Both the position numbers and the translations under genes were made by a program. A stretch of 64,000 bases of DNA from Kiritimatiellia bacterium (GTDB lineage: Bacteria; Verrucomicrobiota; Kiritimatiellia; RFP12; UBA1067), in the NCBI GenBank assembly GCA_017405115.1, contig JAFRBA010000228.1, positions 1-64,000 on the forward strand, read 5' to 3'. The notes below the pieces were generated by a model. That model did not search any database and had not been told where the DNA came from. It saw only the letters and a list, made by a program, of their open reading frames with translations. Positions within the stretch are counted from its first letter, which is position 1. Every line of letters starts with the position of its first letter. Of the stretch, positions 1 through 7,701 are shown piece by piece.

Positions 1-214
1 CGGGGACAGTTCCCTTGAGGATGGGGCGCTGATGAGGCGGATAGCGCAAATTTCGTGCGGGAAGATACTGGGGAGCGCGGCGTTCGTGGCGGAGATGCTG
101 GGGCTGTTCGCGGACCGCGTGAGGTCGCGGAGCGCCAGGGCGAGGGTGGTGGACGGGATCGGGTTCGCCTCGCACGGCTGGAGGCTGGCGGCGATGCTGG
201 ACGCGGCGGCGTGA
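1..214 (+). pseudogene. C-terminal remnant of a RAYT-like (REP-associated) transposase
   Basis: The frame is open from base 2 to the TGA at 212-214, so the piece runs in from beyond the left edge. The stretch GKILGSAAFVAEM followed by a basic segment resembles the region after the Y1 transposase domain of RAYT proteins, where a 'vlGs-eFVee' motif precedes an Arg/Lys-rich tail. The catalytic His and Tyr motifs would lie outside the window. GGGGACAGTTCCC at 2-14 and GGGACAGTCCCC at 275-286 look like the REP palindromes these transposases recognise. Either the whole gene continues leftward or only a relic is left. The assignment rests on a short match and could be wrong. Confidence 0.38.
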
Positions 215-274
215 GCGCGAGCAAGTGGTGCGGGAGACTTCTATATGCAAGGTAGCAATATGGTCGCGCAAGGA

Positions 275-286
275 GGGACAGTCCCC
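275..286. repeat. REP-like palindrome GGGACAGTCCCC
   Basis: A 12-base near-palindrome, echoed by GGGGACAGTTCCC at 2-14 on the other side of the transposase remnant. A G/C-rich hairpin (GGGGG, short loop, CCCCC) follows near 301-314 and may terminate transcription coming from either side. No gene is visible between 215 and 337. Confidence 0.45.
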
Positions 287-337
287 GGATAGGCGCAAGA
301 GGGGGCTGCCCCCCGTGCCCCCCCCTAACGACAACGG

Positions 338-718
338 TTACCAGACTGTTCGCACTGGATATTTCGGAATAATCTTATCTTGTGTGATGATGACCATGTC
401 TTCCGTCTGCGCCTGCGCAATGAGAAGCCGGTCAAACGGATCACCATGAATATGAGGCAATCCCTTTATCTGTTCGATTGCGACAGTACGAAGCTCCAAA
501 ATCTGAATGTTCCGCTCAATGCACACTGATTCCAGTTTGGGAATAGTCATGCCGAACTGAAGTTTGCCAATGCTTTGCTTTATGGCGATCTCCCAGAAGG
601 AAACTACGCTGACCGACAAGTCGCTTTCACTGCGAGCGATCCGCCTCGCCCGGGCGGACAATTCAGATGGCGCGCTGAAGATGTACAGCAGCGCATTTGT
701 GTCAAGAAGGTATCTCAC
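338..718 (-). CDS. PIN-domain toxin (VapC type)
   Basis: Probable RNase toxin of a type II toxin-antitoxin pair, 126 aa. The N-terminal YLLDTNALL supplies the first catalytic Asp of the PIN fold. VVSFWEIAIK carries the conserved Glu, and DPFDRLLIAQA followed by ITQD carries the C-terminal acidic residues. The GTG at 718 is chosen as start: it overlaps the antitoxin stop by four bases (GTGA), the usual arrangement in these operons, and puts the first Asp near the N-terminus. A GTG-to-ATG alternative at 736 would overlap the antitoxin further. Expression should depend on the antitoxin promoter at 992. Confidence 0.85.
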   Translation of the reverse strand: MRYLLDTNALLYIFSAPSELSARARRIARSESDLSVSVVSFWEIAIKQSIGKLQFGMTIPKLESVCIERNIQILELRTVAIEQIKGLPHIHGDPFDRLLIAQAQTEDMVIITQDKIIPKYPVRTVW

Positions 719-966
719 ATGTACTCCTTGAAACATTCCAACGGAGCGTCGAAATCAGGTGCCATGTAGAATCCATCCTCAAACCCGCCAAGAGTACGTC
801 CACCCCTCTTGCGACTCTGTGCCTCAGACATGGCTTTCCGCGCCACACCATTTGTCGAACCGGAATTCTTCTGCCTGTACAGCAAGAAATCAATGAACGC
901 AAGCAACTCCTCTCGATATTGCGGAGCAATCTCAGCTATCTTGTCTTCTACAATTGCGTAAGGCAT
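715..966 (-). CDS. DUF2281-type antitoxin
   Basis: An 83-aa antitoxin paired with the PIN toxin directly downstream. The N-terminal half (IVEDKIAEIAPQYREELLAF) is a short amphipathic, probably DNA-binding or dimerising helix region. The C-terminal part, GGFEDGFYMAPDFDAPLECF then KEYM, is the hallmark DUF2281 tail that wraps the toxin. The gene order (antitoxin first, GTGA overlap) is classical. A ribosome-binding site AAAGGAAA lies just before the ATG, and a TGGTATAAT promoter element sits about 25 bases upstream. Such antitoxins usually autorepress their operon. Confidence 0.85.
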   Translation of the reverse strand: MPYAIVEDKIAEIAPQYREELLAFIDFLLYRQKNSGSTNGVARKAMSEAQSRKRGGRTLGGFEDGFYMAPDFDAPLECFKEYM

Positions 967-991
967 AGTTTATTTCCTTTCGATGACGTAT

Positions 992-1000
992 ATTATACCA
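992..1000 (-). promoter_or_regulatory. Extended -10 promoter of the first toxin-antitoxin operon
   Basis: On the minus strand the sequence reads TGGTATAAT, an extended -10 (TGn plus TATAAT). Transcription would start about 17 bases before the antitoxin ATG, giving a short leader that contains AAAGGAAA. No good -35 is visible at 17-base spacing, which fits the extended -10 type. Confidence 0.6.
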
Positions 1001-1203
1001 CATATCAGTGTGACGGTGGCGAATGAACCGCCATTCATGCATGGTCATGGGGGGAGATTTTATTACCAAAGGAGTCGGCAATGGGGAATCTTGGAGTACG
1101 AAAGATGAAACGCCGCAGGCGGAAATGTTACATATTGTGTATGCCCGAAGCCCGTCTTGCGCCCTGCCGGCGGGATGGCACGGCATGTGCTAGTCGCTTT
1201 TGC

Positions 1204-2913
1204 ATGAACAAGCAGGTTAAGTACGTCTTCATAACGGGTGGAGTCGTAAGTTCGCTCGGCAAGGGAATAACCTCCGCTTCGCTCGCGCTTCTCCTAAAGA
1301 GCCGTGGCTACAGCGTCTTCATGCAGAAGCTGGATCCATACCTCAACGTCGACCCGGGGACGATGAGCCCATACCAGCACGGAGAGGTCTTCGTGACGGA
1401 CGACGGCGCTGAGACGGACCTCGACCTCGGGCACTACGAGCGCTTTGCGGGCGTCACGTGCACAAAGGCGTCCAACTACACCTCCGGCCGCATATACTCG
1501 GCCGTAATCGCGCGCGAACGCGCAGGCGGCTACCTCGGGGGAACCGTGCAGGTGGTTCCGCACGTCACGGACGAAATCAAGGCCGCGATACGACAGGCCG
1601 GCGAGGGCGGCGGCCCTGGGGGGCAAGACAAGCCGGACATCGTGCTCTGCGAGATCGGAGGCGTCTCGGGAGACATTGAATCGCTCCCCTTCCTCGAGGC
1701 GGCGCGGCAATTCCGCTTCGAGGAGGGCTCCGAGAACACGTGCTTCGTGCACCTGACGCTCGTCCCATACCTGAAGGCCGCGGGCGAACTCAAGACGAAG
1801 CCCTCGCAGCATTCCGTGGGCCAGCTCCGTAACATAGGCATAATCCCCGACATCCTCGTCTGCCGCACTGAAATGACGATCCCCGAAGAGCACCTCAGGA
1901 AGCTCGCGCTCTTCTGCAACGTCCGGCGCGAATGCGTCATCGAGGAGAAGGACGTCACCGACTCCGTCTACGCCGTACCCAGAGAACTGCGCAACCAGAA
2001 GCTGGACGAGCAGGTCCTCAGGCAGCTGCACCTGGACATCTGGCCGGTCAAGCACACCGTGTGGGACTCGCTGGTCAGAAAGGCAACGACGACGAGGAGA
2101 CGCTGCCGCATAGCGCTTGTCGGAAAGTACATCTCCATCCGCGACGCATACAAGTCGATACACGAGGCGCTGCAGCACGCCGGCATGGCGCACAGCTGCA
2201 AGGTCGAGGTCGTGCCCATCGAGGCGGAGGACGTCTGCGGCTGCGCTGCCGAGCGGCTGAGGGACGCAGACGGCATACTGGTCCCCGGCGGCTTCGGCTC
2301 GCGCGGCGTCGAGGGGAAGATCGAGGCGATCAGGTACGCACGGGAGAAGAAGATACCATTCCTCGGCATATGTCTCGGAATGCAGTGCACAGTGATAGAG
2401 TACGCGCGCGACGTGCTGGGATGGGACGACGCCAATTCGACAGAGTTCGACGAGAAGACGAGCCACCCCGTGATCGACCTCATGGAGGAGCAGCGCGGCA
2501 TCACGCAGAAAGGCGGCACCATGCGCCTCGGCGCGTATCCGTGCATCGTCAAGCGCGGCACTCTCGCCGCGAAACTTTATGGAACCACGAAAGACGCTAA
2601 ACAGACGAAAAGCAAAAAGGCACTTTCGTGTGGTTCGGGTGTTTCGTGGTTAAAGCAAGACGCTGCATCGAAGATTTCAGAACGCCACCGCCACCGCTAC
2701 GAGCTGGCCTACGACAGCGAGGCGCGCAGAGAGCTGGAAGCGGCCGGTCTCATGGTAAGCGGGCTTTCTCCGGACGGCAAGCTCGTCGAAGTGGTGGAAC
2801 TGCCCGGGCACCCCTTCTTCATAGCCTGCCAGTTCCATCCGGAGTTCAAGTCGCGCCCGACCTCTCCGCACCCGCTGTTCAGCGGCCTCGTGTCGGCGGC
2901 ACTGCGCCGCTGA
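1204..2913 (+). CDS. pyrG: CTP synthase
   Basis: Makes CTP from UTP, ATP and glutamine in the cytosol. The 569 residues comprise an N-terminal synthetase domain (KYVFITGGVVSSLGKGITSA, then MSPYQHGEVFVTDDGAETDL) and a C-terminal class I glutamine amidotransferase with the nucleophile Cys in FLGICLGMQ and the HxE pair in FHPEF. The ATG at 1204 gives the family N-terminus. The frame extends upstream to an ATG at 1081 with an AAAGGAG site, but those 41 residues are unlike the family. About 30 residues (461-490) are inserted just before the conserved SERHRHRYE segment, explaining why the protein is longer than the usual ~545. The insert is a palindromic repeat described separately. The gene is convergent with nadD. 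Confidence 0.95.
   Translation: MNKQVKYVFITGGVVSSLGKGITSASLALLLKSRGYSVFMQKLDPYLNVDPGTMSPYQHGEVFVTDDGAETDLDLGHYERFAGVTCTKASNYTSGRIYSAVIARERAGGYLGGTVQVVPHVTDEIKAAIRQAGEGGGPGGQDKPDIVLCEIGGVSGDIESLPFLEAARQFRFEEGSENTCFVHLTLVPYLKAAGELKTKPSQHSVGQLRNIGIIPDILVCRTEMTIPEEHLRKLALFCNVRRECVIEEKDVTDSVYAVPRELRNQKLDEQVLRQLHLDIWPVKHTVWDSLVRKATTTRRRCRIALVGKYISIRDAYKSIHEALQHAGMAHSCKVEVVPIEAEDVCGCAAERLRDADGILVPGGFGSRGVEGKIEAIRYAREKKIPFLGICLGMQCTVIEYARDVLGWDDANSTEFDEKTSHPVIDLMEEQRGITQKGGTMRLGAYPCIVKRGTLAAKLYGTTKDAKQTKSKKALSCGSGVSWLKQDAASKISERHRHRYELAYDSEARRELEAAGLMVSGLSPDGKLVEVVELPGHPFFIACQFHPEFKSRPTSPHPLFSGLVSAALRR
2583..2651. repeat. Palindromic element inserted in frame in pyrG
   Basis: The ends are perfect 10-base inverted repeats, AACCACGAAA at 2583-2592 and TTTCGTGGTT at 2642-2651. 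Inner copies (ACGAAAAG at 2605-2612, CTTTCGT at 2623-2629) are also near-inverted. The arms read as degenerate 9-base words (CTTTCGTGT, GGTTCGGGT, GTTTCGTGG). The length keeps the pyrG frame and adds about 30 residues. Confidence 0.85.
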
Positions 2914-2933
2914 CGGAAGATTCCCAGGCCTCG

Positions 2934-3581
2934 TCAGGGCTTGCGGTAGAGCCTGCAGTGGCAGAGCCCGTGGAAAGACGGATCTGCAAGCTGTCCCTTG
3001 AATTCGTCGCAGGGGCAGAAGAACTCCGGCAGCTTCGGCAGACGGCACGGGCAGAACCCGTTCTTGCGCGCGAGGCCGGCCCGCACCATGCCCACGAGCT
3101 TGGCGTCGTCGTTCAGCGTCACGCCGTTTTCGAAGAAGAGGCGGCGGATCTCGGAGGACGACTCCTTCGTGCGGGGATATGCCTTGAAAGTGCAGAGGCG
3201 GCGGAGCTCGTCGATGTCCTTCCATTCGTCCAGCCTGTCGAGCGAGTCTTCGCCGATGATGAAGAAGAACTCGTTGCCGGCGTCGGACGGAGGGGTCTCG
3301 GCCACTATTGACCGCACGGTGTCGATTGCGTAGGAGACGCCGCCGCGCTCGACTTCGCGCATGTCCACGACGGCGTTGGGGACATCAGCGAATGCCGCCT
3401 TGACCATCTCGAGCCGCTGCCACGGCCCGGCCCCGGGGCCTGCGTCGGTCTTGAACGGAGAGACGGCGGCGGGGATGACGATGAGCTTGTCCAGGGCGAG
3501 GTCGGCGACCGCCGTCCGGGCGACGTTCACATGCCCGTAGTGGACTGGGTCGAAGCTGCCCCCGTATATTCCGATTCTCAT
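2934..3581 (-). CDS. nadD: Nicotinate-nucleotide adenylyltransferase fused to a ferredoxin-thioredoxin-reductase-like Fe-S domain
   Basis: Residues 1-137 are NadD, which adenylates nicotinate mononucleotide for NAD synthesis: GGSFDPVHYGH at 7-17 (nucleotidyl transferase HxGH), SYAIDT at 83-88, and GEDSLDRLDEW at 110-120. Residues from about 138 to 215 instead look like the catalytic beta chain of ferredoxin-thioredoxin reductase. The three Cys pairs CPC (177/179), CPC (189/191) and CHC (207/209) follow the family order CPC-CPC-CHC, ending in HCRLY. The normal C-terminal third of NadD with its SSTxIR motif is missing unless SSSEIR at 141-146 serves as it. The gene lies downstream of lptG with a 34-base gap. 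It could be a true fusion or the scar of a deletion joining two genes. Confidence 0.8.
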   Translation of the reverse strand: MRIGIYGGSFDPVHYGHVNVARTAVADLALDKLIVIPAAVSPFKTDAGPGAGPWQRLEMVKAAFADVPNAVVDMREVERGGVSYAIDTVRSIVAETPPSDAGNEFFFIIGEDSLDRLDEWKDIDELRRLCTFKAYPRTKESSSEIRRLFFENGVTLNDDAKLVGMVRAGLARKNGFCPCRLPKLPEFFCPCDEFKGQLADPSFHGLCHCRLYRKP

Positions 3582-3615
3582 TGGTGATGTCTCCGACTGC
3601 TATCCGATTCGCGGG

Positions 3616-4716
3616 TCAGCGCTGCTTCATGAACGAACGCATGCCAAGCACGAGGAACAACGCATATGGCAGCAGCGCCGCGGCTATCGGCGGGAACCAT
3701 CCGTTCTTGGCCATGACCATGCCGCCTATGACGACACCGTAGAACGAGAAATACATCACCAGCGCCCCGACGATGCCGCGGAAGACCGACTGGCGCCCGG
3801 ACGCGATGCCGGCCGGAATCGCGAAGAGCGTGATCACGATGCATGCCAGTGGCGCGGCGATCTGCGCCCAGACGTCGTAGACGCAGTCGCGGCGGGCCTC
3901 GGCGGAAAGCTCCGGATGCATGTTCAGGTAGCGCAGGCGGCCCTTGACGGAGTTGAACTTCCACGGGCGGTTCTGCATCACGAAGTCGTCCGGACGCTCC
4001 TGGAACTCCGGGAAGGAGCGCAGCGGCAGCGCGTCAAGCTCCGGAGTCGGCGTAGACACCTCCTGTCCCTGCGCGTCGTAGTGCTGCACCGTCGGCCTGT
4101 AGAACCACCACTCTCCGTCAAGATAGTCGGCCCTGGGCGCGGTGACGGACATGAGGCGCGCGCCGCCATCGGGCCTGTCGATCGTCACGCGCACGTTCGA
4201 GAGGCTTTTGCCCTCGTCGTCGCGGAACTCGTCTATGTTCCATATCCGGCAGTCCTGCGCGTTCCTGAACACGATGTTGTCGCCCCTCGACACGCGGCTG
4301 AGGTCGAACTTGTCCTTCTTCATCTGGGAAGCCCAGTGCGCGGTCTTCGGCACGAACACCTCGTTCACGTAGATCACGCCCGCCGCCATCAGCGTCGCCA
4401 CGGCCAGCAGCGGCCGGACGATCGCCAGAAAGCTCACGCCGCTCGCCCGCATGGCGACAATCTCCGAATGGCGGCAGAAGTTCCACATCGTATAGAGCGT
4501 GGCAAGCATCAGCGCCGCCGGGGCGATGTAATGGACGTATGGCGCGAGATACCCGCAGAAGTAGAGCACGGCCGTCTTGACCGATATCTTGGCCTCCGCC
4601 ATGCGCGAGAACGAGCCGAAGAGGTCGAAGAGCACGTAGATCGACAGGAACCCGGTCAGGCAGTAGAACAGCGGGACCAGGAACTCCACAAGGACGTATC
4701 GCGTCAATATCTTCAT
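3616..4716 (-). CDS. lptG: LptF/LptG-family LPS export permease
   Basis: Inner-membrane subunit of the LptB2FG transporter that extracts lipopolysaccharide for transport to the outer membrane. The protein has 366 residues with the family layout: three N-terminal membrane segments (about 10-35, 48-75 and 95-118), a periplasmic domain of about 160 residues, and three C-terminal membrane segments (about 285-360). YVLVEFLVPLFYCLTGF at the start and the RASGVS motif after the second segment are typical. LptF and LptG are hard to separate by eye, so the G is tentative. Its presence points to a diderm envelope. A promoter lies inside the 3' end of pgpA, 8 bases before the ATG, so it can also be transcribed apart from the upstream genes. 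Confidence 0.85.
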   Translation of the reverse strand: MKILTRYVLVEFLVPLFYCLTGFLSIYVLFDLFGSFSRMAEAKISVKTAVLYFCGYLAPYVHYIAPAALMLATLYTMWNFCRHSEIVAMRASGVSFLAIVRPLLAVATLMAAGVIYVNEVFVPKTAHWASQMKKDKFDLSRVSRGDNIVFRNAQDCRIWNIDEFRDDEGKSLSNVRVTIDRPDGGARLMSVTAPRADYLDGEWWFYRPTVQHYDAQGQEVSTPTPELDALPLRSFPEFQERPDDFVMQNRPWKFNSVKGRLRYLNMHPELSAEARRDCVYDVWAQIAAPLACIVITLFAIPAGIASGRQSVFRGIVGALVMYFSFYGVVIGGMVMAKNGWFPPIAAALLPYALFLVLGMRSFMKQR

Positions 4717-4724
4717 TGCGTGGT

Positions 4725-4753
4725 ATTATAGCATACTTGAGGCGATCGTCCAA
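4725..4753 (-). promoter_or_regulatory. Promoter of lptG-nadD, probably leaderless
   Basis: Minus-strand TTGGAC (4748-4753), a 17-base spacer, then TATAAT (4725-4730) preceded by TGC, which is an extended -10. Only 8 bases separate TATAAT from the lptG ATG at 4716, so transcription would start at or next to the start codon. Confidence 0.6.
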
Positions 4754-5187
4754 TTGACCGCGAGAGAATAAATGTTCGCCACCAGGTCGTCCATGACGAT
4801 CCCCCAGCCGCCTGGAAGCGCCTGCAGGCCGCGGCACGGCCAGGGCTTTGCGATGTCCACCACGCGCACCACGCAGAAGAAAGCCAGCATCGACCACCAC
4901 GGAAGGGAGGCGAGCGGGATTCCGACGAGGGCGACGGGGAAGAGCATCCACTCGTCCGCCGCGATGCGGCCGTCGTCCTTTATGCCGAGCGCCCTCTCCG
5001 CGACGCCGCACACCGGAACCGCCAGCAGGACGAGCGCGGCGCACGCCATGATCTGGAGATGTAGCGGGAGGAGCGTCGTCGCGAAGGCGAGCGCGACGCC
5101 GGGAAGCGAGCCGAGCGTTCCGGGCGCGAAAGGCGCCACGAGGCCGAGGCCCAGGCCGCTTGCAAGGAAAAGGCAGAATCTCCTCAC
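4726..5187 (-). CDS. pgpA: Phosphatidylglycerophosphatase A
   Basis: Dephosphorylates phosphatidylglycerol phosphate in phospholipid synthesis at the inner membrane. At 153 residues it is the normal size. Conserved parts are the N-terminal APFAPGTLGSLPG, the acidic segment KDDGRIAADEW that contributes metal or catalytic residues, and the C-terminal GGWGIVMDDLVAN. Between them are about four hydrophobic membrane segments. The start abuts the stop of the upstream small membrane-protein gene with no spacer, so the two are probably translationally coupled. Confidence 0.88.
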   Translation of the reverse strand: MRRFCLFLASGLGLGLVAPFAPGTLGSLPGVALAFATTLLPLHLQIMACAALVLLAVPVCGVAERALGIKDDGRIAADEWMLFPVALVGIPLASLPWWSMLAFFCVVRVVDIAKPWPCRGLQALPGGWGIVMDDLVANIYSLAVNWTIASSML

Positions 5188-5613
5188 TTATCTCCCCAGT
5201 TTCTTTTCGAACTCCCTGACGCCCGTATGGTGCCAGGCGTCAAGCACGATGCCGTCCACGCGGATTATGCCCTTCTTTTCCCACTTCGAGCGGTCGACGG
5301 CCTTGACGTCTCGATAGTCCGTGCGCTTCCCGCGGAAGACGAACCCGTCGTCGTCGAAGGAAAAACGCAGGCGCGAAACGGCCCAGAGGTGCCCGCCGAC
5401 CAGCGCGGCCGCGAGGAAGGCCAGCGCCATGAACTCCTTCTGGCGGCGTATGGCGTTGTCTCGCCGCAGGTGCTGGGCCTCGAACCAGGCGTCGTCGTGC
5501 TTCGGATATGCGACGAACCCGTCGTAGCCGAACCAGCATCCCATGCCGAAGAAAAGAATCGCCACGCCGAGGTGGCGGACGGCGAACTCGCGGTTTAGCT
5601 TTAGGAATGTCAT
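5188..5613 (-). CDS. Small membrane protein with a PH-like C-terminal part, function unknown
   Basis: A 141-residue protein with two hydrophobic segments (about 14-32 and 62-80) and a cytosolic-looking C-terminal domain. That domain, RFSFDDDGFVFRGKRTDYRD followed by VDRSKWEKKGII, resembles bacterial PH-like domains in small membrane proteins. No enzyme motif is visible. It overlaps the rlmB stop by four bases (ATGA) and ends directly at the pgpA start, so it is co-expressed with both. Confidence 0.6.
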   Translation of the reverse strand: MTFLKLNREFAVRHLGVAILFFGMGCWFGYDGFVAYPKHDDAWFEAQHLRRDNAIRRQKEFMALAFLAAALVGGHLWAVSRLRFSFDDDGFVFRGKRTDYRDVKAVDRSKWEKKGIIRVDGIVLDAWHHTGVREFEKKLGR

Positions 5614-6449
5614 GTGCGCTGCCTCACTATCTCGTACAGCGCGACGGCCGCCGCCACGCCGGCGTTAAGAGACTCGAACCCCCCGGGCATCGGCAGCACG
5701 CCGATGAAGTCGCACGTCTCGCGCACGAGCCTCGAGAGCCCCGCGCCCTCCGCGCCGACGACCAGACCGGCGCGCCCCTTGAAGTCAATGGCTGTATACG
5801 GTCTTGCGTCGTCGCCCCAGTCGAGGCCCGTGAGCCACACGCCTGCCTCCTTAAGGACCTTCATGGCCCGCGGCAGGTTCACGACGTGGGCGACCTTCAC
5901 GTGCTCGGCGCCGCCGGCAGACGCACGCACCGCGGCCGGGGTGATGCCGCAGGCGCGGTCTTCCGGTATCACGACGCCCGTCACGCCGACTGCCGCCGCA
6001 GTTCTCAGGATCGCGCCTACGTTCTGCGGATCCTCGAGATGGTCGAGCAGAAGGACGACGGCGTTTTCGTCCGCCTCCGCCGCCGCGACGATCTCGTCGA
6101 AGCCGACGTACGGATAGCCCGTCGTCTTGAGGGCGACGCCCTGGTGATGGCCGAAGCGCGTGAGGCGGTCGAGCTGGTCGCGGCCCATGGTGCGCACGAC
6201 CAACCGGCGTGCACGGGCCTCGTCGCGGATGCGCTGCAGCTGGTCGTCCTCGTCGGGCGAGGCCGGGGGCAGGACGATCTCGGAGCAGGTGCGCCGTCCA
6301 GCGGCCAGCGCCTCCTCCACGGGGTTGCGCCCGAACAGCCACTCGCCGCCGGCGACGAGCTCGCGCGGACCCTTGTGGCCGTGCCTGCCGGCACGGCCTC
6401 CCGCGCGCGCCGAATCCCTGCCGAACCCGTTTTCGTCTGCCGCCGTCAT
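5610..6449 (-). CDS. rlmB: SpoU-family 23S rRNA (guanosine-2'-O-)-methyltransferase, RlmB type
   Basis: Transfers a methyl group from S-adenosylmethionine to a ribose 2'-O of rRNA. The N-terminal part contains LFGRNPVEEALAAG, the start of the RNA-binding SpoU substrate domain. The trefoil-knot catalytic domain shows motif 1 (LLDHLEDPQNVGAILRTA), motif 2 (GLVVGAEGAGLSRLV) and motif 3 (LPMPGGFESLNAGVAAAVAL). The length of 279 aa includes a Gly/Arg-rich N-terminal extension of about 30 residues. Whether the target is the RlmB site or another cannot be read from sequence. Confidence 0.88.
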   Translation of the reverse strand: MTAADENGFGRDSARAGGRAGRHGHKGPRELVAGGEWLFGRNPVEEALAAGRRTCSEIVLPPASPDEDDQLQRIRDEARARRLVVRTMGRDQLDRLTRFGHHQGVALKTTGYPYVGFDEIVAAAEADENAVVLLLDHLEDPQNVGAILRTAAAVGVTGVVIPEDRACGITPAAVRASAGGAEHVKVAHVVNLPRAMKVLKEAGVWLTGLDWGDDARPYTAIDFKGRAGLVVGAEGAGLSRLVRETCDFIGVLPMPGGFESLNAGVAAAVALYEIVRQRT

Positions 6450-6474
6450 TGCCGGTCTTCCGTCCTTTGGTTGT

Positions 6475-6966
6475 TCAGTATTCCAGCCGGCGGCGCATGG
6501 CGACTTCCGGACAGGTGTAGGGGTTCATGTGCTTGGTGCAGTTTATGCAGCCGGTGTAGAGCTTGTGCATGATCTCCGTCTTCGGCGCGTTCGAGAACCC
6601 GAGGGAGGCGAAGAACCCCGGCGTGAACGTGAGCGCTATCACTTCGCACGGGCGGAAGCGCCTCGCGTTCTCGATGACGGCCTCCACGAGAAGCCGGCCG
6701 ATCCCCTTGCGCCGGAACACCGACTTGACGACGAGGGAGACGATCTCTACCGTCGCGGCCTCGGCGTCGCCGATCTCGGGATGTATCTGGTACGCAGCGC
6801 AGCCCGCCATGGAGCCGCCGCACTCGGCCACGACGAACCTGTCGATGTTCTCCACCACGCTGCCGAGCGACCGCGGCACGAGCATGTCGGTGTTGCGCCC
6901 GATGAGCGCGAATATCCTCTCCGCGTCGCCGAGCGTGGCCGGCCTCACTATGGCATTCGTTTCCAC
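6475..6966 (-). CDS. GNAT N-acetyltransferase, ArgA-like with C-terminal Cys cluster
   Basis: An acetyl-CoA-dependent transferase of 163 residues starting at GTG 6966. The acetyl-CoA loop is RRKGIGRLL. The C-terminus GCINCTKHMNPYTCPEVAM matches the Cys-x2-Cys...Cys-x-E-A-[LM] ending of short ArgA-type N-acetylglutamate synthases, which suggests a role in arginine synthesis. The GTG is chosen because upstream codons lack family similarity and the promoter TATAAT sits only 7 bases before it. It is first in the leftward group with rlmB, 25 bases apart. Confidence 0.78.
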   Translation of the reverse strand: METNAIVRPATLGDAERIFALIGRNTDMLVPRSLGSVVENIDRFVVAECGGSMAGCAAYQIHPEIGDAEAATVEIVSLVVKSVFRRKGIGRLLVEAVIENARRFRPCEVIALTFTPGFFASLGFSNAPKTEIMHKLYTGCINCTKHMNPYTCPEVAMRRRLEY

Positions 6967-6973
6967 GCGGCGT

Positions 6974-6982
6974 ATTATACCA
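6974..6982 (-). promoter_or_regulatory. Extended -10 promoter before the GNAT/rlmB group
   Basis: The minus strand reads TGGTATAAT, preceded by a run of T. The TATAAT ends 7 bases before the GTG start at 6966, so the message probably begins at the start codon. No convincing -35 is seen. Confidence 0.55.
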
Positions 6983-7364
6983 AAATCCTGGCCCGTCCGC
7001 TCGTCTTCAGCGGCCGTAAGCCACGGCTTGACCATGTGAGTGATGAGCTGTCTCTGCGCCTGCGGCGCGACCACGAAACGCTACCTGCTTGCCTGGCGGC
7101 GTTCCGCCGCCTTGAAAGGGCGCGGCAACGCGTTGGCTTGAAGGTCGTTTGGATACCTCTTCCAGCGATTCGGTTGTCACTATTGTAGGGCGACCTTCGC
7201 CACGAGCCGCCGCGCCTTTTCGGCCTTCGGCCCTCGGCAAGCCGCAGCGACACGAACGCTCGCCTGCGCGAGACACGAAAATCTTAACTTCTCTTCGGCC
7301 ATTCATTCGCTTCCTCAAGAGTAGAACGGTCTTGATTCGGGGAATGGGGAACGGAGAATGGTTG

Positions 7365-7396
7365 AAAAGTGGAGAAGTGGAGAAGTGGAAGAGTGG
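7365..7396. repeat. Tandem 8-base repeat (AGAAGTGG)
   Basis: Four units in a row: AAAAGTGG, AGAAGTGG, AGAAGTGG, AAGAGTGG. The flanks continue the same purine-rich style (GGGGAACGGAG). Confidence 0.8.
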
Positions 7397-7620
7397 AGAG
7401 TCCCAAGGCCGTTCTGCCCTTGGAGGGCAACAGGCAAGGCAAGTGCAGTGGAAAGTGTTCGTGTGCCGCGGAGGCGGCGTTTCGTGTCCGACGGCGCGGC
7501 GAAAACCGAAGGTTTGCGGGGGACGCGGCGGCTCTCGCGAAGGCCGGGCGAGCGGATGGTGACCGAGGTGGCGACATGGGGAACAGCCGAGGCCTTCGGA
7601 CGAAGAGCCGCCGCGCCCAA

Positions 7621-7701
7621 CGCAATTGCGCGCGACGCGCGATTCGCCGCGCCGACGGGTTCGTGGTCTGCGCCGCCAGGCGCCTTCGCGCGTCAATTGC
7701 G
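7621..7701. repeat. 81-bp inverted-repeat element
   Basis: CGCAATTGCGCGCG at 7621-7634 pairs with CGCGCGTCAATTGCG at 7687-7701, with one unpaired base. The spacer is 52 bases. It could fold into a long hairpin or be a miniature inverted-repeat element. It lies 61 bases past the end of the GH2 gene on that gene's downstream side. Confidence 0.55.

Noticed and set aside
1081..1203. In-frame N-terminal extension of pyrG from ATG 1081 with an AAAGGAG site
   Set aside because: The 41 residues are Cys/Arg-rich and unlike CTP synthase, whose family start fits ATG 1204. It may be leader sequence.
1294..2466. Long minus-strand open frame opposite pyrG (390 codons)
   Set aside because: It is antisense to a clear CTP synthase and has no family features; such shadows are common in GC-rich genes.
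7365..7396. CRISPR array
   Set aside because: The units are 8 bases with no spacers; the 13-base direct repeats at 10591 and the 9-base arrays likewise lack repeat-spacer structure.
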